NCBI GenBank assembly: GCA_913058555.1
Contig: CAJXRJ010000104.1
Span: 1 to 14,404 of the forward strand
Length of the DNA stretch: 14,404 nt
Direction: 5' to 3'
Source: an uncultured bacterium
GTDB lineage: Bacteria; Planctomycetota; UBA1135; GCA-002686595
Below, in pieces: positions 6,928 through 13,860 of this stretch. The number at the start of each line of letters is the position of its first letter. The first letter of the stretch is position 1. The notes below the pieces were generated by a model that saw only the letters and a list, made by a program, of their open reading frames with translations, had not been told where the DNA came from and made no database searches. The position numbers were made by a program, and so were the translations under genes.

Positions 6928-6946
6928 AATCGGAAGGCGGCCGATT
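6928..6946. promoter_or_regulatory. Inverted repeat in the ilvA / membrane-protein divergent promoter region
   Basis: AATCGG (6928-6933) and CCGATT (6941-6946) form a perfect 6-bp dyad around a 7-nt spacer. It lies in the 96-nt gap between ilvA (start 6893, minus) and the membrane protein (start 6990, plus), where an operator would be expected. Six bases are within what chance can produce, so an operator role is only a suggestion. Confidence 0.25.
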
Positions 6947-6989
6947 GGCGGGGGCAACTTCCGGGCCCCACGGGGTAGCCTACGCCGTC

Positions 6990-8273
6990 ATGGCCCACGG
7001 CAACCACGCAGCGAGCCCGTCTGTTTCTCCCTCTGCCCGACTCGGGGCGGGATCCCCCAGGTACGGCGCCCATGAAGCCGGGCCAGCCGGCCCCGGGACC
7101 CCCGCCGCCGTGCGGGCGTTTTGGTTCTGGCCGGGGCTGCTCCTGGTCATGGTCGTGGGGCTCCTCGTGCGGAGCCCGGACCTCGACGGGCGGGCCCTGG
7201 ACAACGTCGAGCGCGCACACTTCGAAGCCGCCGGCCTCGGCGCCATCACCACGGCCGGATCACCGGTGGAATGGGCCAAGCAGGACTACTATTGGGCCAG
7301 GCGCACCCTATGGGATGCCCCCGCGGCAGCGCCGGGCGTCCTGCAAGGGATCTCCACCCGCATGGCGACCCGCGCCGGGCTCAAGGTGGGCTTCAGCCGC
7401 GAAACAGCCCTGCGCCTGTTCTCGATGATCCTGGGCGCCGCTTGCATCTTCCTGGTCGCGCTCCTTCTCCGGAGCGTCTGTCCCGACGAGCCCCTCGTCG
7501 CCCTCACAGGAGCAGCCCTCGCGGCGCTCCAGCTCGGGAGCGTGTTCCTATCGCGCAGCGGAACAGGCGGGCCCGTGGCGGGCTTCTTCCTGCTAGTGAT
7601 GATCTACGCAGGCTGGCGCCTCTTCCGGGACGTGCGAGAGCAACAGATGGCAGCCCTCCTTGGCTACGGAGCGCTCATCGCGGTGAGCTCGTGCCTCGCC
7701 TTTGGATTCGACCCATCCGCCAAGACCTACGGCGTCATCCTCGCGGTCGCGGGCGTCCTGCTTTTTCGAACGGGGCCCAACGGCGTGTCGAAATGGCCGT
7801 GGTTCTCGACGCGTTCCTGGACGGTTCTCATCGCCCTCGCGCCCCTGGCCGCGCTCGTGGCGTTCGGCATCGGAAATGGCGTTCCAGACCACCTTTCGAT
7901 GGAGCCGTTCTTGCACGCGAGGTTCGTCTCCTGGCCCGTCCTGGCCCTGGCCCCCTTGGGCCTCGCCGGGGCCTTCACGCGGGACATGCGCTGGCTCATC
8001 TGGCTCGTCCTTTGGACCCTCGTTCCCGCCCTCTGCAGCGTCACGAGTGGCTTCCATTGGGCGCCGCCCCACGCCCATTACTTCACCCTCCATTTGATGG
8101 GCATCGTGCTCGCGGCAGAGGGCGCTGGCGTCCTCTGGGGTCTAGCACGGGACCGAACCCCCGGGGCCCTGGCGGACGCGGCGGTGGTGGGCTGCCTCGT
8201 TTGGATGGGGCTCGTGACCTGGTCCACCATCCACGGAGTCGGTTCCGCCCGGCTGCTGGTGAACCTGCCCTGA
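6990..8273 (+). CDS. Polytopic membrane protein, possibly GT-C (PMT/GT39-like) glycosyltransferase
   Basis: A 427-residue protein with about 10-11 predicted membrane spans (about 43-60, 143-161, 167-185, 195-210, 222-240, 245-260, 277-294, 312-329, 334-350, 362-385, 396-414). A long first loop (61-142) contains DLDGRALDNVERAHFEAA (64-81), an acidic patch just after the first span. That topology, followed by a SRSGTGGP turn (188-195), recalls the GT-C fold of lipid-linked sugar transferases (PMT/GT39), but no diagnostic motif is certain. If it is such an enzyme it would transfer sugar from a polyprenyl-phosphate donor on the outer face of the membrane. I chose ATG 6990 over the open frame to 6906 because it leaves a 96-nt divergent promoter region, but residues 1-40 are still low-complexity and the true start may be later. 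The same region is also open in another frame, a GC-rich shadow. Confidence 0.72.
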   Translation: MAHGNHAASPSVSPSARLGAGSPRYGAHEAGPAGPGTPAAVRAFWFWPGLLLVMVVGLLVRSPDLDGRALDNVERAHFEAAGLGAITTAGSPVEWAKQDYYWARRTLWDAPAAAPGVLQGISTRMATRAGLKVGFSRETALRLFSMILGAACIFLVALLLRSVCPDEPLVALTGAALAALQLGSVFLSRSGTGGPVAGFFLLVMIYAGWRLFRDVREQQMAALLGYGALIAVSSCLAFGFDPSAKTYGVILAVAGVLLFRTGPNGVSKWPWFSTRSWTVLIALAPLAALVAFGIGNGVPDHLSMEPFLHARFVSWPVLALAPLGLAGAFTRDMRWLIWLVLWTLVPALCSVTSGFHWAPPHAHYFTLHLMGIVLAAEGAGVLWGLARDRTPGALADAAVVGCLVWMGLVTWSTIHGVGSARLLVNLP

Positions 8274-8365
8274 GCGCCTACGGGAGGGTGCACCAAGGCA
8301 CTCTCCCTGGGAAAACAGATTATCCTGGGTCGATACTGCATGGCGGCTCCATCCATGCCATTGCC

Positions 8366-9952
8366 ATGATGATCTTCCCCCTTCTCGCCCTCGCCGTCAG
8401 CTCGCCCTTCCTCGATGACATCTACGAGGAAAACGACACCTGCGCAGAAGCCGCGCCCCTGATCGTCCCCGCCGACGGTCAGTACCACGAATTCGCATTC
8501 GTGTCCTCCGGCGCCGCTTCGGCCGGAGGGACAGATGAAGACTGGTTCCAGTTTGACGTTCCGGCAGGCCACGCCCTCCAGGTTTTCACGGCAGCCCAAT
8601 TCCCGGGCGACCCCGGCATCGACACGTTCCTGCGGACGGGGCCCCAATGCGGAACGGTTTTGGACTCCGGCTTCGTCGGGGGACCGGTCTTCCGCGCTGA
8701 AAACGTCACGGGAGCGACGGCTACGTATCAGCTCCAATTCATGCCGGTGAATCCGCTCTTCAACCAGGAGCAGATCCGCTTGAACATCTGGATCGCTCCC
8801 ATCGCCTGCCCTGGGGTGGTGCGAGACGGATTCGAGCCCAATCAAGCCCCCGCGCAGGCCGCACCGATGGTTCCTGGCCTCTACCGCGGCCTCACCCTGA
8901 ACGGACGCGAAGATCGCGACTACTACCGAGTCGCCGTCCCCATCGGTGGGGTCATGCAGGTCGGCTTTGGAACCCGGTCGAGCTTCGGCTCGCCGGCTTC
9001 CTGCACGATCCGGGATCTCTCCGGCAGCCAGCTGATCGGCCATGTGCCATCGGCCGGAGGAGTGCGATCATTCACCAACAGCACCGACGATCCCTTCCTG
9101 CTCGTGGATGTGGAGCTAGACAACCCCCATCTAACGTTCCAACCCTGCGAGCTCTACGACCTCTACGTCGACGGCGCCGCTGATCCTTGCGCGGGCGTCG
9201 TAGACGATGTCTTTGAGGCCCAAGGCAACAACACACGGCCCGAGGCCATTCCCCTCTCGCGCGGGCGCTATCGCGGCCTCACGATGATTGGCGATGACGA
9301 GGATTGGTACGCCTTCCAGGTGCCTCCGGGCTTCGGGCTCAAGGTCACCGTTGCCAATGACTCGACCGGCGACTTCGTGACCACCGAGCTGCTCGAGGAT
9401 GGCGATGACCGCGTGTACCAGCGAAACTCCGCAGCCCTGGGGTCCAGCGTGCACTACTACGGCAACCCGAGCACCTCCCCCGCCCGGAGCGTGGATCTTC
9501 GCATTCGACGCCTGGGGGGATCTACTGGCCTGGGATGCGTGCGCTATGACATGGGCGTTCAGATCGTGCGTGAGATACCGACTCAGCCGCTGTGTGCCGG
9601 CTCGCCGGACTTGCAGTGGGGCCCCAAGACCATCGATCTCTTTGGCTCCGTGGACCCAAACATCGGGCTCCTCTGGATCACAGCAGAGGGCCTGGTGCCG
9701 AGCCAGTTTTCCCCCGTGGGGATCTACGTCGGCCCGCCCGTGGCGACTCCGCCGGCCCAGCCGTGGCAATGGTGCGTCGCTGAACCCCGTGTGCGCTGGG
9801 ATCGATTCACGAACTCCCTGAACCGCCACGACTCGGTGGTCGACGAGTCGTACTTGGTGCCCCTCATGGGAACGACCCTCGCGGTGCAATACCTCGACGG
9901 TGAGAATGGGCTCCTGGTGGCGTCGGAGACCGTCACCTTCGTCGTTCAGTAG
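8366..9952 (+). CDS. Secreted protein with three PPC-like (pre-peptidase C-terminal type) repeats
   Basis: A 528-residue exported protein. It begins with a short signal peptide (MMIFPLLALAVSS, cleavage near 13). Three diverged units of about 130 residues follow. Unit 1 has DDIYEENDTCAEAAPL (17-32) and DEDWFQFDVPAGHALQV (57-73). Unit 2 has RDGFEPNQAPAQAAPM (153-168) and DRDYYRVAVPIGGVMQV (183-199). Unit 3 has DDVFEAQGNNTRPEAIPL (280-297) and DEDWYAFQVPPGFGLKV (311-327). This [YF]EpN..EA.pL / DxDW[YF].f.VP.G pattern is that of PPC and related jelly-roll domains. Residues about 408-528 form a further beta-rich domain I do not recognise. No protease catalytic domain is present, although PPC domains usually accompany one. 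ATG 8366 is chosen because the signal peptide starts there; the frame is open much further upstream, but only as antisense-like Arg-rich shadow over the membrane-protein gene. The 92-nt gap to the preceding gene allows either its own promoter or read-through. Confidence 0.8.
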   Translation: MMIFPLLALAVSSPFLDDIYEENDTCAEAAPLIVPADGQYHEFAFVSSGAASAGGTDEDWFQFDVPAGHALQVFTAAQFPGDPGIDTFLRTGPQCGTVLDSGFVGGPVFRAENVTGATATYQLQFMPVNPLFNQEQIRLNIWIAPIACPGVVRDGFEPNQAPAQAAPMVPGLYRGLTLNGREDRDYYRVAVPIGGVMQVGFGTRSSFGSPASCTIRDLSGSQLIGHVPSAGGVRSFTNSTDDPFLLVDVELDNPHLTFQPCELYDLYVDGAADPCAGVVDDVFEAQGNNTRPEAIPLSRGRYRGLTMIGDDEDWYAFQVPPGFGLKVTVANDSTGDFVTTELLEDGDDRVYQRNSAALGSSVHYYGNPSTSPARSVDLRIRRLGGSTGLGCVRYDMGVQIVREIPTQPLCAGSPDLQWGPKTIDLFGSVDPNIGLLWITAEGLVPSQFSPVGIYVGPPVATPPAQPWQWCVAEPRVRWDRFTNSLNRHDSVVDESYLVPLMGTTLAVQYLDGENGLLVASETVTFVVQ

Positions 9953-10001
9953 CGCGCGGGCACGCCCACCGGCCCCCTCGCGGAGCGTAGAGTGGTCCGC
10001 C

Positions 10002-11147
10002 ATGGAGACGAAGGCGTTCAAGGACCGCTGGGACCGAAACTCGGCCCGGGCCATCGCGGCCCAGGTGGGCTCGGTCGCGCCAGAGTTTGATCGGGAGAGG
10101 TTCGTGCGCCGGGCGACGAAGGGGCTCGATGCCCTTGAAATGAAGGGCCGCGTGCATCAGTTCGCAGGGGCACTTCAGGCCGAGCTTCCGGGCTCCCTCG
10201 AGCACGCGTTCGATTGCCTGACCCAGAGCCTGCCAGCGCCAATGCCGGACACGACGTCCACGGGCGATGGATGGCTCCAGTGGCCCCTCGGGGAGTGGAC
10301 GGCACTCTTTGGGCCCGGCGAGGACCCCGCGGCATCGTTCACGCCGGCGATGGCCTTCATGACCGAGCTCACCCGCCGCTTCACTTCGGAGTTCGCCGTG
10401 CGCCCCTTCGTACGCGACGTGCCGGAACTCGTCTTCCCGAGGATGCTGGAACTGACCCAGCACGAGTGCGCCCACGTACGGCGCTGGTGCAGTGAGGGCG
10501 TTCGGCCGCGCCTCCCCTGGGGTGAGCGACTCGTGGCCCTCTGCGAGGATCCCTCCCCCATCCTTCCGATCCTCGAGGCCCTCAAGGATGACCCCGATGA
10601 GTATGTCCGGCGCTCCGTGGCCAACTGCCTCGGGGACATCGCGAAGGACCACCTGGACCTCAGCGTCGAGGTCGCAAGGGCGTGGCTAGCTGACCCGGAA
10701 AAGGACCGCGCGCGCCTCGCCCGGCACGCCCTCAGGGCCCCGATCAAAGCCGGACATCCCGGCGCCCTGGCCGTTTTCGGCTTCGAATCTGCGGAGAACA
10801 TCGAAGTTACTTTGTCGCTCCAGAACCCGTCCATCGCCATTGGCGAGACGGGCAATTTCGAGGCGGTGCTTCGCCGGACCGGGCCGAAGAAGAACGCTGG
10901 GGAGGCGGCAAGCCGGTTGATGATCGAGCTCGTCATCGAGTACCTGAAAGCGAACGGCTCGCGTTCCGGGAAGGTCTTCAAGTGGACCCAGGGTGAGCTG
11001 CCTGATTCCGGGACGCTACGACTCTCCAAGTCGCTCGCCTTCATCCCACGAACGACGCGCCGACTTTACCCTGGGGAGCATCGCGCGGCGGTTCAGGTGA
11101 ACGGCACGCGCCTCGGCCACATCAGTTTCGACCTATCGACCCCATGA
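10002..11147 (+). CDS. alkC: DNA alkylation repair glycosylase, AlkC type with C-terminal Ig-like domain
   Basis: Base-excision DNA glycosylase of the HEAT-like-repeat AlkC/AlkD superfamily; AlkC enzymes remove N3-methylcytosine and N1-methyladenine without base flipping. The 381-residue protein has helical repeats from about 40 to 255, with the conserved core HECAHVRRWCSEGVRPRLPWG (154-174) and DDPDEYVRRSVANCLGDIAK (196-215). A beta-rich Ig-like domain follows (about 262-379), as in the longer AlkC subgroup. From memory of the Pseudomonas AlkC structure the catalytic positions are two Glu, a Trp and an Asp; E130, E165, W173 and D212 sit at a constant offset from the numbers I recall, which should be checked by alignment. 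The start at ATG 10002 skips an Arg-rich upstream extension that overlaps the preceding gene. The stop overlaps the idi start as ATGA, so the two are probably translationally coupled. Confidence 0.9.
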   Translation: METKAFKDRWDRNSARAIAAQVGSVAPEFDRERFVRRATKGLDALEMKGRVHQFAGALQAELPGSLEHAFDCLTQSLPAPMPDTTSTGDGWLQWPLGEWTALFGPGEDPAASFTPAMAFMTELTRRFTSEFAVRPFVRDVPELVFPRMLELTQHECAHVRRWCSEGVRPRLPWGERLVALCEDPSPILPILEALKDDPDEYVRRSVANCLGDIAKDHLDLSVEVARAWLADPEKDRARLARHALRAPIKAGHPGALAVFGFESAENIEVTLSLQNPSIAIGETGNFEAVLRRTGPKKNAGEAASRLMIELVIEYLKANGSRSGKVFKWTQGELPDSGTLRLSKSLAFIPRTTRRLYPGEHRAAVQVNGTRLGHISFDLSTP

Positions 11148-11707
11148 CACTTCCCAGCATCCGCGGCGGAGCGCTCTTCGGCTCGCGGGCCCTGGATCCT
11201 CTCACCCTCGTCGACGAGAACGGCGACGAGACCGGCACCGCCACCCTTGAGGACATGCACCTTCCACCGGGCCGGCGCCACCGCGCCTTCTCCGTGTATC
11301 TCTTTGACGAATCCGGGCGCCTCTTCGTGCACCAGCGATTCCACGGAAAGGCCCTTTGGGGCAGCTACTGGACGAATAGCTGCTGCAGCCACCCGTTCCA
11401 TGGGGAAGCGATCGACGCGGCCGCGAAGCGCCGTGTGGGCGAGGAGCTTGGGGTCGAGAACGCCGAGCTCAGCGAACTCTTCGGCTACGAGTACCGCGCG
11501 GAGTTCGAGGGCATCGGCGTCGAGCACGAATACGTACACGTCTTCGTGGGCGCCGTCGACCCGGCGTCTATCAAGGTCGCCCCGAAGGAAGTCGAAGAGT
11601 TCCAATGGCTGGCTCCGGACGACGTGGACGCGCTGATCGCATCGGAGCACAGGACCACGCCCTGGTTCGAGATCGCGTGGCCCAAGGTCCGGGACCGGAA
11701 ATCCTGA
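11144..11707 (+). CDS. idi: Isopentenyl-diphosphate delta-isomerase, type I
   Basis: Nudix-fold enzyme interconverting isopentenyl and dimethylallyl diphosphate, the starter units of isoprenoids. The 187-residue protein (E. coli Idi is 182) has the metal-binding His pair H39 and H46 with the same 7-residue spacing as in E. coli, WTNSCCSHP (76-84) with catalytic Cys C81 and metal-binding H83, a Nudix-like AAKRRVGEELGV segment (93-104), and EHEYVHVF (127-134) carrying E127 and E129. All residues needed for activity appear present. It starts on an ATG overlapping the alkC stop by 4 nt, with no separate promoter likely. The link to DNA repair is probably organisational rather than functional. It converges on the lipoprotein gene with a 33-nt gap containing a possible hairpin. 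Confidence 0.95.
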   Translation: MTLPSIRGGALFGSRALDPLTLVDENGDETGTATLEDMHLPPGRRHRAFSVYLFDESGRLFVHQRFHGKALWGSYWTNSCCSHPFHGEAIDAAAKRRVGEELGVENAELSELFGYEYRAEFEGIGVEHEYVHVFVGAVDPASIKVAPKEVEEFQWLAPDDVDALIASEHRTTPWFEIAWPKVRDRKS

Positions 11708-11733
11708 ACGGCCCCGAGCCCCACTCCACTCAA

Positions 11734-11752
11734 GAGCGCGCTATCGCGGCTC
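11734..11752. terminator. Possible hairpin at the idi / lipoprotein convergent junction
   Basis: GAGCGCG and CGCGGCTC can pair as a 7-bp stem with a one-base bulge around a CTAT loop. It lies 27 nt after the idi stop and overlaps the stop codon of the convergent lipoprotein gene. There is no T-tract on either strand, so intrinsic termination is doubtful. Confidence 0.25.
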
Positions 11753-12844
11753 CAACTTCCGGCCGACGCGCTGGTACCGGTCGAAGGACACGCGCACCAA
11801 ACCGACCTCCCCCACCGCCACGGCGGGCACCGGCACGGATTGGGACGCGAGGATCTCGCTCGGGCTCACTCCGTCCGCCACGGCGCAAATGACACGCAAG
11901 GGGATGCCTGCCTGCACACGCGGCACGATGGCACGACCGCCCGCAATGGGCACCGCGAGGGTCGCCCGGGATCGACTTCCATCGGCGGCGGCGAACACCT
12001 GCGCGACGCCGGCGGCGGGGCCCTCAAAGGTGGGGTGACCCTGGACCTCGATTTCGAGCGAGCCCATGGGCGGCAGCTCCATCGACCCAGGAGCGTCCCC
12101 CGTGATCGAAACCCGCGGCGGCGACACCATCGCAAGGCGAGCGACGACTTCCAGGCCCGGGGGCGCCCCCGCGGGAACGCGCAAGAACGCCTTGCCGTCG
12201 CTCCCGGTGATCGCAGTGATGGGAAGGGCCTGAAGCACGCCCTTCGCATCCTCCGCGCGCACGGTCAACGGCACGCCTTCGGCGGGCGTCCCGTCACTGT
12301 TGGTGACGCTGACGACGACGGTGCGCCGGGCCGCCAGCGCGATGTTGAGCGACTCACCACCTCTCCCACGGTACTCGGCCTCCCCATAGAGCTCCCCCGC
12401 CTCCACCGCGACGAGGCATCCACCGCCTCCCGCCATGGGAATCGCCACCGTCCCATCCTTGGCAGTACGCCCACGCCACGTCGCCCGGCGCGCCAGGGTC
12501 CGCGTCCGGTCCCCCGTCATGCGGCTCGATAGGACCAGGGCGGCGGCGTCCAGGGCCGCCGCGTGCAGGACGGTGACGTCCGCTCCAGCCACCGGGGCGC
12601 CGCTTGGATCCAAGGCAGCGACGGTCAGGGTCACGGCCGGATCCAACGAGAACTGGGGCCCAGCGGCTCTCTCTTCCTCGGATCCAGCCCCCTCTGCCTC
12701 GCTGAGTCCCTCAGGGATCGGGATCGCGTGCACGACGTCCCGTTCCGGGGCCGAGCACCCGAGCGCAGCGCTGAGCGAAAGGAGGGCCAGAACCCGCCCA
12801 ATGAAAGGGAAAGCGCTGCGTACTGTGAAATGGCGTTGGAGCAT
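11741..12844 (-). CDS. Lipoprotein with carboxypeptidase-regulatory-like (Ig-like) domains
   Basis: A 367-residue predicted lipoprotein: positively charged n-region, hydrophobic stretch 17-28 and lipobox-like AALGC with the lipidated Cys at C30. An Asp/Glu-rich linker (45-61) follows, then at least two beta-sandwich units of carboxypeptidase-regulatory type. Unit 1 starts ALDPSGAPVAGADVTV (77-92) and continues with TAKDGTVAIPMAG (127-139). Unit 2 starts VTNSDGTPAEGVPLTV (180-195) and continues with GSDGKAFLRVPAG (214-226). A further beta-rich region (about 255-360) contains GSLEIEVQGHPTFEGP. Such domains are structural or adhesive; no catalytic motif is visible. It is probably anchored in a membrane facing the periplasm. 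ATG 12844 places the signal peptide correctly. It is divergent from the DUF1570-like gene with only 38-71 nt between starts, so the promoters must overlap. Confidence 0.8.
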   Translation of the reverse strand: MLQRHFTVRSAFPFIGRVLALLSLSAALGCSAPERDVVHAIPIPEGLSEAEGAGSEEERAAGPQFSLDPAVTLTVAALDPSGAPVAGADVTVLHAAALDAAALVLSSRMTGDRTRTLARRATWRGRTAKDGTVAIPMAGGGGCLVAVEAGELYGEAEYRGRGGESLNIALAARRTVVVSVTNSDGTPAEGVPLTVRAEDAKGVLQALPITAITGSDGKAFLRVPAGAPPGLEVVARLAMVSPPRVSITGDAPGSMELPPMGSLEIEVQGHPTFEGPAAGVAQVFAAADGSRSRATLAVPIAGGRAIVPRVQAGIPLRVICAVADGVSPSEILASQSVPVPAVAVGEVGLVRVSFDRYQRVGRKLEPR

Positions 12845-12882
12845 CGTAATTCGGGGCGTACTCAGGAGAGGCCCGGGGTGTC

Positions 12883-13860
12883 ATGCCGCGCCAAGCCGTA
12901 CTCTATGAAACTGCCATGTGGATCCTTCGCGCCGCCCTCATCCTCTCTTGCTCCGCCATTGCGAGTTCACCGGTTCCGCCGGCGGCACCCGCGCCGCACC
13001 CCGTAGACGCCATCGCCGTCGCGGAATTCGACAGGGTCCTCAGCGACCTGCGGGCGCGCGTCATGCCCGATGATCTCGGCGCAGCCAAGACCGACATAGC
13101 CGACCCTTGGATCGGCACCTCCGACCACTACCGGGTGAGCGCCCTCCGGAGCCGCAAGGTCGCGGCCATCAGCGCGAACATCCTCGAAGGCGCCAACGGG
13201 TTCTTCAAAGAGTTCCTCGGCGTGACACGCTCCCCCTCGAGTCCCTTCGAGGCCGTGATCTACCCGAGCATCACTGAGTACAACGAACTCGGCGAAGCCC
13301 GCTACGACGAGCGCTCGTCGATCACCGGCGCGTTCTACGCCGACGACGCCGCGGATGGGTTCCTTGCGACGTACGACAGCACGAACTGGAATCTCCTGGC
13401 CCAGAACCTGACCTACGGCGCGTTCCAGCAGTACATCAACTGGGCGTTCCCCAACGCGGACCCGCCGGCGGTGCTCGAGCAAGGATTGGCGGCTTACTTC
13501 GCCTCATGGGCCACGCCCGCCCTCGCCCAGTACACGAAAGACCAATTCGAGATCCTTCGCAGCGGCGAGGATGCGGCGCGGCCCTGGATCCCGCTCACGC
13601 AGCTCATCACCGGAAATCGGGGCTCCTTCACGAACCGCACTTCGGATCGGTTCACCGAGCTCGCCCAGCTCATCCTCTTCCTGCAGTTCCACTACCCGGA
13701 CACGAAGGTCAAGGAAGACGGCACGGCTGGCCCGTTCCAGGAATACGTTCGGCTCGTCTTCAACCGTGACCGCGCCGCGATCGGCCACCCGGTCTACCAG
13801 CTCCTCACGCAGAAAACCTCGCTCCTCGAAGGCGCCCTGAAGGGCTATCGGGGCTGGTAA
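12883..13860 (+). CDS. Exported DUF1570-like (peptidase MA-like) protein, probably catalytically inactive
   Basis: A 325-residue protein with an N-terminal signal sequence (hydrophobic 13-28). The middle resembles DUF1570/peptidase-MA-like gluzincins common in Planctomycetota: SDHYRV (80-85), an FFKEFLG segment (107-113), FEAVIYPSITEYNEL (122-136), GAFYADDAADGFLATYD (149-165), then LLAQNLTYGAFQQYINWAF (171-189) and PPAVLEQGLAAYFA (194-207). In active relatives the last two blocks read roughly HExxH and [W/V]LEEGLAeYF; here HELTH would correspond to QNLTY (174-178) and EEG to EQG (199-201), so all zinc and catalytic positions appear replaced. The assignment is from pattern memory and is moderate. 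Start: ATG 12883 has AGGAGAGG 11 nt upstream; ATG 12916 gives a cleaner signal peptide but no Shine-Dalgarno. The TAA stop abuts the stop of the convergent TPR gene with no spacer. Confidence 0.7.
   Translation: MPRQAVLYETAMWILRAALILSCSAIASSPVPPAAPAPHPVDAIAVAEFDRVLSDLRARVMPDDLGAAKTDIADPWIGTSDHYRVSALRSRKVAAISANILEGANGFFKEFLGVTRSPSSPFEAVIYPSITEYNELGEARYDERSSITGAFYADDAADGFLATYDSTNWNLLAQNLTYGAFQQYINWAFPNADPPAVLEQGLAAYFASWATPALAQYTKDQFEILRSGEDAARPWIPLTQLITGNRGSFTNRTSDRFTELAQLILFLQFHYPDTKVKEDGTAGPFQEYVRLVFNRDRAAIGHPVYQLLTQKTSLLEGALKGYRGW

Noticed and set aside
6894..7220. N-terminal extension of IlvA by 109 residues
   Set aside because: The extension is low-complexity and overlaps the divergent membrane-protein gene; the family N-terminus fits ATG 6893.
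7121..8365. 943-codon plus-strand open frame running through the membrane-protein region into the PPC protein
   Set aside because: Up to about 8365 it is Arg/Pro/Gly-rich out-of-frame shadow of the membrane-protein gene with no domain signal; the recognisable protein starts with the signal peptide at 8366.
9131..10054. 307-codon minus-strand open frame opposite the PPC protein
   Set aside because: GC-rich antisense shadow; no family resemblance, and the plus strand has clear repeats in this span.
10175..11044. 289-codon minus-strand open frame opposite alkC
   Set aside because: Antisense to the well-supported AlkC gene, with Ser/Arg/Pro-rich shadow composition.
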